Assembly: GCF_000732325.1 (NCBI RefSeq)
Contig: NZ_BBIW01000017.1
Location: 32,610 to 96,609, forward strand
Source: Paenibacillus sp. TCA20
Lineage (GTDB): Bacteria; Bacillota; Bacilli; Paenibacillales; Paenibacillaceae
Direction of reading: 5' to 3'
DNA length: 64,000 nucleotides
Shown here: one piece after another, positions 44,966 to 54,126 of the stretch
How positions within the stretch are numbered: position 1 is the first letter of the stretch
Layout: the number at the start of each line of letters is the position of its first letter
Program-made: the position numbers and the translations under genes
The notes under the pieces: model-generated
What the model was told of the DNA's origin: nothing
The model's database searches: none
Seen by the model: the letters and a program-made list of their open reading frames with translations, nothing else

Positions 44966-46426
44966 ATGGAAATTGCGAGATCACCGGAACCTTCCCAGTC
45001 ACCTGTGCATTTCCGTTTTTCAGATATTATCAGTGAAGCCTATGGCAAAATGCTGCATCGCCCCTTGTATGCCTGGGCACTGATCATCCTGGGACTGCCT
45101 GTTCATTTGGTCACTTTCTTCATTCATTGGTCTCGGAGAGGCAAACAATCTTCCTCTTCACTCATGGAGCAAATTAGAACAGAGCTGATCGCTTCAGGCG
45201 ACCGGGATGAATTGAAACGAAAATACATAACCCAGCTGGAGCGCAAGCATGCTTTTTTCAATCAGAAGGTATCAGCAATACAGCTTGAAGCAGAGGCTGA
45301 ACAATGGACAGAGGAATCTTTCCAGTCCGCAGTGTTGCTCCAGGCTGAAGAACGAGGAAGAGCCCTTGGTCTGGATCAGCGAAGCTATCATCAGAGGTTT
45401 CAGTCCTGGCTGCAGCAGCCTTTGTTCCTTGGTATTTCATTACTTCCAGGACTATTGATGTACATACTTATTCTTCTGTACAGCAACCCCTACGTGAAGT
45501 ATATCTTTGAGAGACTGATCATGAGCTTTTTCGTCATCATCGGAGTCACCATTGCAGTATTTTCAATCCTGTACCTATCTCCATTCGATCCGGCTGCCAA
45601 CATTCTCGGCGAAGGGGCGACGAAGGAGCAAATCGCGAATTTTAATCACATTTACGGTCTGGATCAGAGTTATTTCGCACAGCTGTGGAACAATCTGAAG
45701 GGAATAGCGTTGTTTGACCTCGGTACTTCCTACACCGGCAATGAAGATGTAGCGTCGAGTATCGCACGTAAATTTCCGATTACACTTACTTTGACCCTGA
45801 TATCACTTCTTATGGCCATCATCATTGCGATTCCTGTAGGCATAATTTCAGCAACCAAGCCTAATTCCTTTTTTGACTACACCTTTATGTTCGTCGCACT
45901 GATCGGTCTATCCATCCCGAACTTCTGGCAAGGGCTCATCTTTATTATGAACTTCTCAATTAAGCTGGGCTGGCTTCCCGCCACCTTTAATCCTGAGAAT
46001 GCAGCTTCGATCATCATGCCGACCATTGTGCTCGGTACCGGCCTTACCGCCGCCGTTGCTCGAATGACCCGTTCTTCTACATTAGAAGTCATTCACGAGG
46101 ATTACATTACTACAGCCAAAGCAAAAGGACTTAGTAGAAGAGCCGTACTCTGGAAGCATGCCGTGGGCAATGCCATTATCCCGATCATTACGGTCATTGG
46201 GCTTCAGTTTGGCGGAATGCTCGGCGGTGCTGCAGTAACGGAGAAAGTGTTTAACATCAGCGGTATCGGAAGCTACATCGTCGATAAGCAGTTTATACCT
46301 GATATCCCTGGTATTCTAGGGGGAGTCGTATACACCGCAATCACGATCTCCATCGTTAATGTCATTATCGACATTTTGTATGCGTTCTTTGATCCTCGGA
46401 TCAGATCCAGAATGAAACAATATTAA
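44966..46426 (+). CDS. DppB-type ABC permease with unusual N-terminal extension
   Basis: This 486-residue protein is much longer than the usual roughly 310. Residues about 178-486 are a normal DppB/OppB permease (ERLIMSFFVIIGVTIAVFSI, then FDLGTSYTG; EAA loop with DYITTAKAKGLSRRAVLWKHA, about 385). The first 177 residues are extra: one hydrophobic segment at about 34-54, a charged coiled-coil-like region (about 60-150; ELKRKYITQLERKHAFFNQK), then a second hydrophobic segment (about 152-172). AAAGGAGG precedes the ATG. It is first in a three-gene operon with a DppC-type permease and a binding protein. Confidence 0.85.
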   Translation: MEIARSPEPSQSPVHFRFSDIISEAYGKMLHRPLYAWALIILGLPVHLVTFFIHWSRRGKQSSSSLMEQIRTELIASGDRDELKRKYITQLERKHAFFNQKVSAIQLEAEAEQWTEESFQSAVLLQAEERGRALGLDQRSYHQRFQSWLQQPLFLGISLLPGLLMYILILLYSNPYVKYIFERLIMSFFVIIGVTIAVFSILYLSPFDPAANILGEGATKEQIANFNHIYGLDQSYFAQLWNNLKGIALFDLGTSYTGNEDVASSIARKFPITLTLTLISLLMAIIIAIPVGIISATKPNSFFDYTFMFVALIGLSIPNFWQGLIFIMNFSIKLGWLPATFNPENAASIIMPTIVLGTGLTAAVARMTRSSTLEVIHEDYITTAKAKGLSRRAVLWKHAVGNAIIPIITVIGLQFGGMLGGAAVTEKVFNISGIGSYIVDKQFIPDIPGILGGVVYTAITISIVNVIIDILYAFFDPRIRSRMKQY

Positions 46427-46440
46427 AGCAGGTGCTTCTT

Positions 46441-47946
46441 ATGTCCATGGTATTAAAGCATGCTTCTCGTTCCGGACAGCTTAAACTATCTACCGAATAT
46501 GTACAATCTCAATTTACATGGGTTGTCTCTCTTGCTCTAACGCTGATCTTTCTATTTAACAGTTTCGATTGGGGCACCGGCAGTATGCAGACTATTGGCT
46601 TCACTGCTTTTGCAGCCTATGGCCTGTTTACGATTCTGCAGATCATCATCACTGTTCTTATAAGGAAAGATCTGATGAAGCATGGCGAGATCCGCGGCTC
46701 TACAAGAGCGCTGGGATATGTGCAGCTGCTGTCCGTTGCGACAGGTAACATTTTTATCGTCGCTTCCGCATTCCATTTGATCAAGAAGAAAAAGTCCGCC
46801 GAGTATACACTCGCTGTATACCTACTTCTTACTCAGCTGTTTGTCATTGTATTATCTGCGTTGAATCTATTTAAGCCTTATGTGTCCGACACATTTCTTC
46901 CTGCCATGTTTGTACTTGCGGTCGTCCTTCTGTTCGATCTCATCGTCCTTGGCTTGACAGCGAAATATGTCAGCTATGATCAGGCACCAAATTGGATGGT
47001 TTACATCGCAGTTCCACTGATCATCACGAGCATTACAGGCAACCTGTTTGCTTTACTGTTAGGTGTGAGTCTGCTGATTAAAGTACGCAGCTCTTATACG
47101 GTAACTTCCGGCAAGTGGGAACGCGTGTGGGGGAAAATTACGCAAAATACGACTTCGATGCTGGGTCTATTTTTCATCATTCTGATGTTCGCCATATCGG
47201 TATGCAGCTATTTCACATTTGACTATGATATGGCCATCGAGAACAATTACAGCGCTATCTTGCAGACACCAAGTCTGAGCTATCCCTTGGGTACCGATCA
47301 TTTCGGTCGAGACTTGTTCTCCCGTATCGTGTTCGGTGCAAGAATATCGCTCATCGTAGGCTTCATGTCTACCTTAATTCCGGTTATTATAGGCGGAATA
47401 CTTGGAGCACTAGCAGGCTATTATGGTCGACGTGCTGACAATGTAATTATGCGTTTACTGGACGTTCTGTACGCTATTCCCGGTATATTGCTGGCCATCG
47501 CTATCATCGCTGCATTTGGTGCAAATACAACGAACTTGATCATTGCACTCAGTGTCGGCTCGATACCGACCTACGCAAGAACGATGCGCGCTAACGTACT
47601 CATGGTATCGAATTTCGAGTATGTCGATGCTGCCCGAGCCTTTGGCTCAAGCAACCTGTCTATCATTTTCAAGCACATTGTACCAAACTCGCTTGCGCCT
47701 ATGATTGTCAAGTCGACACTTACGATCGGCGGAGCTGTTATCGCAACTAGTAGTCTGAGTTACTTGGGATTAGGCGTAGAGCCTCACATTCCGGAATGGG
47801 GCAATATTCTGAAGGTGGGCAGTACTTATCTTGAATCTCACTCTTATCTCGCCATCTACCCAGGTCTAGCGATCGTTGCGCTTGTCTTGTCGTTCAACTT
47901 CTTGGGAGACGGACTGCGTGACGCCCTTGATCCCAAGCTTGATTAA
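46441..47946 (+). CDS. DppC-type ABC permease with an extra N-terminal membrane domain
   Basis: The product is 501 residues against about 300 for the family. Residues about 233-501 form the canonical DppC permease (YPLGTDHFGRDLFSRIVFGA, about 278; EYVDAARAFGSSNLSIIFKH in the coupling loop). Residues 1-225 hold about six additional hydrophobic helices of unknown type. The ATG at 46441 follows AGGTG; a GTG at 46432 is possible. It lies 14 bases after the DppB-type gene. The paired extensions in both permeases suggest a shared added function. Confidence 0.85.
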   Translation: MSMVLKHASRSGQLKLSTEYVQSQFTWVVSLALTLIFLFNSFDWGTGSMQTIGFTAFAAYGLFTILQIIITVLIRKDLMKHGEIRGSTRALGYVQLLSVATGNIFIVASAFHLIKKKKSAEYTLAVYLLLTQLFVIVLSALNLFKPYVSDTFLPAMFVLAVVLLFDLIVLGLTAKYVSYDQAPNWMVYIAVPLIITSITGNLFALLLGVSLLIKVRSSYTVTSGKWERVWGKITQNTTSMLGLFFIILMFAISVCSYFTFDYDMAIENNYSAILQTPSLSYPLGTDHFGRDLFSRIVFGARISLIVGFMSTLIPVIIGGILGALAGYYGRRADNVIMRLLDVLYAIPGILLAIAIIAAFGANTTNLIIALSVGSIPTYARTMRANVLMVSNFEYVDAARAFGSSNLSIIFKHIVPNSLAPMIVKSTLTIGGAVIATSSLSYLGLGVEPHIPEWGNILKVGSTYLESHSYLAIYPGLAIVALVLSFNFLGDGLRDALDPKLD

Positions 47947-47988
47947 AGCCATCATGTTCATTCATACATTATAAGGAGGAATTTTCCC

Positions 47989-49812
47989 ATGAAAAAAAGT
48001 CTACTGCCCCTCTTGCTTGCACTCGTTATGGTTGTAGCAGGGTGCTCTGTCAATACGAAATCGGATGTTGCGGAGCAAAATGAACCTACAGCTAACGAAC
48101 AAACGCCCGAAGCCGGTGCAGTTCAAATCGAGCTGCTTGCTACCAGTGCCAATGAATCCGATGTCAATATTATTCGCGATCAGCTCGTGAAGAACGGATT
48201 TGACGTCAAGCTGAACCTGCAGCCGGACTACGGCAGCTTCAAAGCTCAGCAGGATGCAGGCAATTATGATGTAGCCCTCTCCAGCTGGACTACGGTCACA
48301 GGGAATCCGGATTATGCTGTCCGCTCTTTGTTCAAGAGCGGCGGAGATTACAGCATCATGGCAGATCCCGAAGTTGACAAATTAATTGATGAAGCAAGTA
48401 CACAAGCACCTGATGAATATCAGGCGACGTACAAAGCTCTTGAAGATTATCTGGTCTTCGACAAAGCTTATATCGCACCGCTCTACATCTCTCTGAAGAG
48501 CCAAGGTATTAACCAAGACGTACTGAATGCAGATACCGTCCGACTGTCCAAATCCCGTTCTCAGGTATGGGAATCCATTGACTTCAATGATACCAGCAAG
48601 CGTGACACAGACCCGCTGCTCCTTACACAATCCATCTCCACTCTGACTTCACTGGATCCAATTAAGGGGAATGACGGTTCAATCAACGCATTGAATACCA
48701 ATATGTATGTTCGTCTTGTCAATCTGACAGACGATGACCAAATTACTTCAGAAGGCTCATTGTCCTTAAACAATGTCATTGCTGAAGGAAATTCAGAATA
48801 CTATTTTGTACTGCGTGACGATATCCATTTTGCCAAAATTACGGATAAGCAAGCTGCAGATTCGGGAGAGCGCGTCGGAGCAGAGGATGTTGTATTCTCT
48901 CTGAATCGTGCTAAGGATCCTAACTCCGTTCCGGATCACCGCACCTACTCTCTGCATGAGCACATTCAAGATGTTGAGATCGTGACCGATCTGGCTGCAC
49001 TTGAAGGTGTACAACAAGCAGGCAGCGGAGACAGCGTGAAGCAAGCACTTGAGACTGGCCTTGACGGACAAATTACAGAGCTTGTCGCTGACAAAACACA
49101 GGCAGATAACAAAGCAGGCAAGTATCAAGTTGTGAAGCTGACGACTACAGAGCCTTTCCCTCAGGTTCTTAACTATCTGGCTCACCAATCCGCAGGAATC
49201 GTGTCCGAGAAGCAAGTGAAGAGCATCAACACTTATGATGTAGCAAGCTTCGACGTTAACAAGGATATTCCTTATGGTGATCAAAACACAGTAACCGAAG
49301 GCGACAAGTACAACAATACGCTATATGCGAGTGGTCCTTACATTCTGTCCTACAAGAATGACTACGAAGCTGTATTCTACAAAAACCCGGGCTATATGAC
49401 CGGAACTGAGCATGAGCCTAAGATTTCAACGGTGATCGTGAAGTTCATTAAAGACGCTGACAGTGCTCTCTCTGCTCTTCGCAGTGGTGAGATCCATATG
49501 TATTACGGTGTTCCAGAAACGAAATATGATCTGGTAGAACAAGACAGCAAGCTCAAGCTTCAAACGATGGAAAGCAACGGAGTAAGTTACCTCTTGTTCA
49601 ATACAAAGGGACGAGATGTAGCGGAGAGTGAAGATTTGAGAAAAGCCGTACTTTACTCCATTAATCAAGATGAGATTCTTGCCTTCTATAATGGAAACAA
49701 AATCAAAGCTTCGTCAACGGTAAGTCCGCTTGTGAAGACTGGAAATGAACTAGTAGCTGATTCGGCTAAGGTTAAAGAATTCCTTGCCAGCTATCAGGCG
49801 AGTAAACAGTAA
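47989..49812 (+). CDS. Substrate-binding lipoprotein with apparent circular permutation of the SBP_bac_5 fold
   Basis: This 607-residue lipoprotein has the lipobox VAGC (Cys19). Residues about 45-195 look like the C-terminal lobe of family 5 binding proteins (VQIELLATSANESDVNIIRD; GNYDVALSSW; ADPEVDKLIDEAST; IAPLYISL). Residues about 207-607 look like the N-terminal lobe (LLTQSISTLTSLDPIKGNDG; VGAEDVVFSLNRAKDP; ASGPYILSYKNDYEAVFYKN; LRKAVLYSINQDEILAFYNG) and stop where the normal protein would continue into the C-terminal lobe. The order is thus swapped. AGGAGG precedes the ATG. It is third in the operon after the two extended permeases. Confidence 0.85.
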   Translation: MKKSLLPLLLALVMVVAGCSVNTKSDVAEQNEPTANEQTPEAGAVQIELLATSANESDVNIIRDQLVKNGFDVKLNLQPDYGSFKAQQDAGNYDVALSSWTTVTGNPDYAVRSLFKSGGDYSIMADPEVDKLIDEASTQAPDEYQATYKALEDYLVFDKAYIAPLYISLKSQGINQDVLNADTVRLSKSRSQVWESIDFNDTSKRDTDPLLLTQSISTLTSLDPIKGNDGSINALNTNMYVRLVNLTDDDQITSEGSLSLNNVIAEGNSEYYFVLRDDIHFAKITDKQAADSGERVGAEDVVFSLNRAKDPNSVPDHRTYSLHEHIQDVEIVTDLAALEGVQQAGSGDSVKQALETGLDGQITELVADKTQADNKAGKYQVVKLTTTEPFPQVLNYLAHQSAGIVSEKQVKSINTYDVASFDVNKDIPYGDQNTVTEGDKYNNTLYASGPYILSYKNDYEAVFYKNPGYMTGTEHEPKISTVIVKFIKDADSALSALRSGEIHMYYGVPETKYDLVEQDSKLKLQTMESNGVSYLLFNTKGRDVAESEDLRKAVLYSINQDEILAFYNGNKIKASSTVSPLVKTGNELVADSAKVKEFLASYQASKQ

Positions 49813-49838
49813 GCTCTGTCCAGTATAGCCTTCAGTAA

Positions 49839-49884
49839 AAAGAGGATAGTCTCCCTAGAACCGGGAGCGCTATCCTCTTTGTTA
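49839..49884 (+). terminator. Terminator of the importer operon
   Basis: AAAGAGGATAG / CTATCCTCTTT with an inner CTCCC/GGGAG pairing lies 27 bases after the binding-protein stop. Confidence 0.88.
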
Positions 49885-50062
49885 TATTAGGATTTTGTCT
49901 CTATTTTCCAGTTCGCTTAGCCTGAATTTCACCTCTTCTAACGCATAGGATCCTTTCCATGACCGTATACATAGAGATACACTCCGCACACATCACAATA
50001 TGGATACTGCCCCCATATTCACATACTTCTTGAAATTCATGTTAATAAGACAATATTGTAAT

Positions 50063-50102
50063 AATCCTAGTCTTAAGACTAGGATTCATATAGACTATAG
50101 TC
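50063..50102. promoter_or_regulatory. 24-bp perfect palindrome plus nearby 10-bp palindrome
   Basis: The half-site AATCCTAGTCTT is followed directly by its exact reverse complement (50063-50086). A second palindrome, GACTATAGTC, lies at 50093-50102. They are about 90-130 bases before the permuted-papain gene, in an otherwise featureless gap (49885-50190). It is probably an operator for a dimeric regulator, as the palindrome has no loop and no T-run. Confidence 0.5.
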
Positions 50103-50190
50103 AAGATGCAAAACAATACCCCAGTACGTTTATAACTGCTTGCTAACAAGCTAGAATGGGTTTATCGATTTGTTGGAGGGGAAAAGTTAC

Positions 50191-50772
50191 ATGTCAGCGA
50201 ATAGTTACATTTATATCGTTCTGACTTCTTCAGGTACGTATTTTTCTAAAATGATTAAATATTATACGAAAGCACCGCTGAACCATGCGTCGATTGCTTT
50301 TGATGCTGAACTGAACGAAGTATACAGCTTTGGCCGCAAGAACGCAGCCAATCCATTCAATGCCGGACTCGTCCGCGAGGATTATCGCTCGCCCTTCTTT
50401 CACACCTCTGAGTGCGCGGTATTTAGACTGAAAGTTACAGCTGAACAATATGAAACCATGCACCACCTGGTTAAGGAAATGATGAACAAGCAGCATACTT
50501 ACAAATATCATCTATTAGGATTAATCGGAGTGATGCTGCAGATTGAGCTCCATAGGGAGAATGCGTATTTTTGCTCTCAATTCGTATCCTATGTGCTCAG
50601 CCAGGCGGGTGTCTCTCCTGTTCGGAAGCCGCCTCACTTTGTAAAGCCTTCAGATTTTGAAGATGCAGATATGCTGCAAGAGCTGTTCCGGGGAAGCCTT
50701 GCTGCCTATACGAAGCAGCCCGAATCTCTTAATTCAGGCGGTATGGAGATCATTAAGGCCCGTATAATATAA
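50191..50772 (+). CDS. Permuted papain-like (YiiX/NlpC-P60 clan) protein
   Basis: This 193-residue protein has no signal peptide. His32 in LNHASIAFD comes before Cys128 in YFCSQFVSYVL, the His-first, Cys-later order of circularly permuted papain-fold amidases/peptidases. A likely third polar residue lies between them. Substrates in the group include lipids, acylated proteins and peptidoglycan peptides; none can be assigned. The ATG at 50191 follows GGAGGGG. A DedA gene and a P450 gene follow on the same strand. Confidence 0.72.
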   Translation: MSANSYIYIVLTSSGTYFSKMIKYYTKAPLNHASIAFDAELNEVYSFGRKNAANPFNAGLVREDYRSPFFHTSECAVFRLKVTAEQYETMHHLVKEMMNKQHTYKYHLLGLIGVMLQIELHRENAYFCSQFVSYVLSQAGVSPVRKPPHFVKPSDFEDADMLQELFRGSLAAYTKQPESLNSGGMEIIKARII

Positions 50773-50824
50773 TGAGTATACCCTTTGTTTTACAATTTGG
50801 AACAAGATAGGATGTTTATATCAA

Positions 50825-51454
50825 ATGGGCTATGAAATTTTATTAGACCTCATAGGAAGCATTGGATACTTTGCCTTATTCCTCGTATTATGTCTTGGCT
50901 TGATTGGTCTTCCGATTCCCAACGAAGTCGTCGTCATGACAGCAGGTATGCTTGGCGCTTCAGGAGTTCTGATCGAGGTGCCTGCTTTTTTGGCGACAGC
51001 CCTGGGAATCTGTTCGGCCATGACTGTGGGTTATGTCGTCGGACGGTACTTAACACAAACCAGTATCTTTAAAAGCTTAAGAAGAACGGAGAAGACAGAG
51101 CGTTTTTTCGCGATTTCTGAAAAATGGGTTGCCAAATATGGTGGCTTCGCTATCAGCCTCAGTCTATGTCTGCCCATATTAAGGCATGTTACGATGTATG
51201 TCGTGGGTATGAACTCCATGTCGTACCGCCGATTTGCGGCCTTCGCCTATCCATCTGCCTTTCTATGGACTCTAGTTTATTATTTGATAGGCAGAACGCT
51301 TGGAGATCATATTCTTGAGATCGGTGCGCTCATTAACCAGTACGGCATACTGATACTGATTGCATTAGTTACTCTGCTCGTCCTTTATGTGCTGTACCTG
51401 TACTTCCGCAGCAAGCAAAATCCAGAGAACAAGGAAAAGTCGATGAAGATTTGA
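50825..51454 (+). CDS. DedA-family membrane protein
   Basis: This 209-residue protein has about five to six membrane segments. It shows the DedA motif region (GLIGLPIPNEVVVMTAGMLG, about 25-44) and the conserved LCLPILRHVTMYVVGMNSMSY (about 111-131), with a basic-residue-containing re-entrant segment. DedA proteins act in lipid scrambling and recycling, including undecaprenyl phosphate flipping (UptA) and phosphatidylethanolamine. A second DedA protein is encoded at 60108. It lies 52 bases after the permuted papain gene. Confidence 0.85.
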   Translation: MGYEILLDLIGSIGYFALFLVLCLGLIGLPIPNEVVVMTAGMLGASGVLIEVPAFLATALGICSAMTVGYVVGRYLTQTSIFKSLRRTEKTERFFAISEKWVAKYGGFAISLSLCLPILRHVTMYVVGMNSMSYRRFAAFAYPSAFLWTLVYYLIGRTLGDHILEIGALINQYGILILIALVTLLVLYVLYLYFRSKQNPENKEKSMKI

Positions 51455-51503
51455 ATTGGTAAGGCTTATGATCCTAATCCTACGAAAATGGAGGCACTTA
51501 ACC

Positions 51504-52748
51504 ATGCATCATCTTGAATCGCAGCTTACAGCCCAGGAAATTGCTCATTTCTTCAGCGGTTTCCAGCCGGAACTACATAGCAATCCGTATCCATTCTATC
51601 AACGCTTGCGCAGCGAGCATCCGGTCGTCTATTTGGAGGATCGGTGGATGTGGATCGTTTCCAAATATGAGCATGTGCAGTCCATCCTTAAGAGTCCTCT
51701 CATGATACGTGAACGAGAGCGTCTCCTGACAGAGCAGGAACGAAAAGAATTACCATCTCCCCGCTATCAGAATATTCAATCCCTTGTGAAGGACTGGATG
51801 CTGTTTCGAGATCCGCCTGAGCATACCCGGCTTCGTAGTCATGTTGCCTATGCGTTTACTCCAAAGACGCTCGAGCAGAGCAGGCCGAAGATTTATTCCA
51901 TTGCAGAATCCTTGGCTGATCAATTGGAATTGAACCCGGACTCTAACTTTATGCAGACCTTTGCCTTCCCGCTCCCTGTCGTTGTTATTGCGGATATGCT
52001 GGGTGTACCGGAGGAAGACCGGGAGTTTTTCAAAAAATGGTCGAACACGCTTGCCAAGCTGCTTGATGTGTCGCTGATGGATGATGATTTTTTTGAAGAG
52101 GCAGATCGCTCCTCAGCCGAAATCAGAGATTATTTTAAACAATTCGTACAAGCACGGAGAAAATCCCCTCAGGATGATATCATCAGCCAATTAATTCATG
52201 TGCAGCAGGAAGAGCACAAACTCAGTGACGAAGAGCTTATCAATAATTGTATCCTGCTCTTGGTTGCCGGTCATGAGACGACGGTGAACCTGATCGGTAA
52301 TGGAACAAAGACATTGCTGGAGCATCCCGAATCCTATGAAATGCTCGCTGCTAACCCGGAGCTCACAACCTCAGCTGTTGAAGAAATGCTAAGATATGAG
52401 TCTCCTGTGCAATTCACCAATCGAGTCGCTTCTGTCGATGTAGAATATGGAGGCAAGCTGATCCCGCAAAAGGCCGAGATTCTCGTTAACCTGGGCGCCG
52501 CCAACCGGGATCCAGATTATTTTCATGACCCGGATGTATTTGATATTACTCGCAGTAAGAACCGGCATTTGTCCTTTGCAAGTGGTGCTCATTTCTGCCT
52601 TGGTGCACCGCTTGCTAGAATGGAAGCCGCTATTGCTTTCGAGGTGCTTACTCGCCGTTTTCCTCAGATGGTAATGGGTGACATACCTCCTGCGTGGCGC
52701 GATAATGTGCTGCTTAGAGGACTTGAATCCTTATATGTTAAGGTATAG
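51504..52748 (+). CDS. Cytochrome P450 (CYP107/109-like)
   Basis: The 414-residue soluble bacterial P450 has the I-helix VAGHETT (about 253), the ExxR motif in EEMLRYESP (about 294), and the haem loop FASGAHFCLGAPLARM with Cys at about 365. It needs ferredoxin and a reductase, which are not in the window. Typical substrates are fatty acids, terpenoids or polyketides; here the substrate is unknown. The ATG at 51504 has GGAGG upstream. It is the last gene before a terminator. Confidence 0.92.
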   Translation: MHHLESQLTAQEIAHFFSGFQPELHSNPYPFYQRLRSEHPVVYLEDRWMWIVSKYEHVQSILKSPLMIRERERLLTEQERKELPSPRYQNIQSLVKDWMLFRDPPEHTRLRSHVAYAFTPKTLEQSRPKIYSIAESLADQLELNPDSNFMQTFAFPLPVVVIADMLGVPEEDREFFKKWSNTLAKLLDVSLMDDDFFEEADRSSAEIRDYFKQFVQARRKSPQDDIISQLIHVQQEEHKLSDEELINNCILLLVAGHETTVNLIGNGTKTLLEHPESYEMLAANPELTTSAVEEMLRYESPVQFTNRVASVDVEYGGKLIPQKAEILVNLGAANRDPDYFHDPDVFDITRSKNRHLSFASGAHFCLGAPLARMEAAIAFEVLTRRFPQMVMGDIPPAWRDNVLLRGLESLYVKV

Positions 52749-52782
52749 AAATTACTGCATTGTCCTTATCGCAACACAACAG

Positions 52783-52840
52783 AAGAGCCGGTGTAGCTGA
52801 GTCATTAGATGATGACCCAGCAAACCGGCTCTTTATTTTT
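52783..52840 (+). terminator. Terminator of the P450 gene
   Basis: AAGAGCCGGT / ACCGGCTCTT with an inner GTCAT/ATGAC stem, then TTATTTTTT. Confidence 0.85.
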
Positions 52841-52882
52841 TCCCAATTTATAGTATACTGCAATCCTTGCCTGCGTTCAGTT

Positions 52883-53515
52883 CTAATATTCACCATTGCT
52901 CGTCTGTTCCAGCATCGCATACATGACATACACGGTATCATTGAATGCAATTTCGGCCTGCAGTGCTGTCTCATCATTGGGGCTAAAGCTGTTGATCCTG
53001 TTCTTGGTGTTCATCCGCTGAACACCCAATATTTGAGGTTCACCCAACTGTAGCTCAACGCGCTCCTCATCAGTGAAGCCATCGTCCCAAGCCACTGAAA
53101 AAGGAGCGTCTTCATTCATTTGGATGGAGGGTAATTCCGTAAGACTGGTACTTCCACTTCCGGCGTACAGCTTGCCGTATTTATGCTGCTGACCCTTATC
53201 CAAGATCAGGAATCCCCATTTGGTTCCTGATAACATATCAGGGTCAAACTCAGAAGCAAGCCCCAATATTTTGTCCTGCAGCTCCCCATCTAGATAAACA
53301 TCTGTCCATAGGCTGATTCTCAGCAGTTGACCCTCAAGCTCTTCTGGGATTGTCAGGTCATAAAATCGGGCTGTTCCCAATCTCAGGTCATCAAATGTTT
53401 GGGAATAAGCCGCCGAATCAGAATACTCAAGCGTAACTGCACTCGAATCCTGAGCACACCCTCCTATCCACAAAATACTGCTCATCAGTAGTGCAATCCA
53501 TTGATTACGTTTCAC
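52883..53515 (-). CDS. Hypothetical lipoprotein
   Basis: This 210-residue protein has a lipoprotein signal peptide (lipobox WIGGC, Cys20) and a beta-rich acidic body (LEYSDSAAYSQTFDDLRLGT, then RISLWTDVYLDGEL). No enzyme motif is visible. The GTG start at 53515 is preceded by GAGGTGAG. It is convergent with the P450 gene and 29 bases downstream of another hypothetical gene on the same strand. I do not recognise the family. Confidence 0.65.
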   Translation of the reverse strand: MKRNQWIALLMSSILWIGGCAQDSSAVTLEYSDSAAYSQTFDDLRLGTARFYDLTIPEELEGQLLRISLWTDVYLDGELQDKILGLASEFDPDMLSGTKWGFLILDKGQQHKYGKLYAGSGSTSLTELPSIQMNEDAPFSVAWDDGFTDEERVELQLGEPQILGVQRMNTKNRINSFSPNDETALQAEIAFNDTVYVMYAMLEQTSNGEY

Positions 53516-53544
53516 GTCTTATACTCACCTCATTGCTATAAACG

Positions 53545-54009
53545 TTATTTATAGTAAGAAGTTTGTTTAAAATTTCGCGCAACAGCGGCAAGCAGGTAAC
53601 AAAACGACCGATTATGTCCTATATAAAAGGAAGAAACATCGTACCTGCCTCTGCCTGGTTCATACGTAACCAGAAGCCGATTTCCCATCCGTTCCATGGC
53701 ATACTGCATAAAACATTCGGTAACCGGACCATCCAGCATAGTAACATAAGCATATAAGGAGTGATCATCCGCCTCATCCAATATACTGACTCCTGCACAC
53801 GAAAATTCAGTTGGGATGGAAGCTTCTTGAAGTGCCATTAAAGCCGGGTATATTGCAGCATCTACGGACACTCCATTAAAATCACACAGCGCTTTGCCTG
53901 CGGTTATCGGTTTGGGACGCTCGATCCAGGCAGCCAGCTCTCTTCTCCTTCTCGTCCACAGGTTGGAGGATTGCTGACTGATGAGCAGCTCTTTCTCTGC
54001 TTCCAGCAT
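53545..54009 (-). CDS. Hypothetical protein
   Basis: This 154-residue soluble protein has a basic N-terminal part (WTRRRRELAAWIERPKP) and a mixed alpha/beta body with ALQEASIPTEFSCAGVSIL (about 66-84) and FYIGHNRSFCYLLAAV near the end. The ATG at 54009 has GGTGG upstream; an ATG eight codons earlier has no ribosome site. It lies between the lipoprotein gene and the CobW-type gene, all minus strand. No family recognised. Confidence 0.6.
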   Translation of the reverse strand: MLEAEKELLISQQSSNLWTRRRRELAAWIERPKPITAGKALCDFNGVSVDAAIYPALMALQEASIPTEFSCAGVSILDEADDHSLYAYVTMLDGPVTECFMQYAMERMGNRLLVTYEPGRGRYDVSSFYIGHNRSFCYLLAAVARNFKQTSYYK

Positions 54010-54126
54010 AATGAAGCCACCACACTTCTTCATTTATATTTATTATTACTATATAGCAGCTCTTGGTTTAAATCCAACGATCGTAAGAGATCGTTCACTA
54101 GCTAACATTCCTAAATTTATTGCTTC

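Noticed and set aside
46432..47140. Idea that the N-terminal part of the DppC-type gene is a separate gene fused by a sequencing error
   Set aside because: The frame is continuous, there is no internal ribosome site before the canonical part, and the partner permease has a similar extension.
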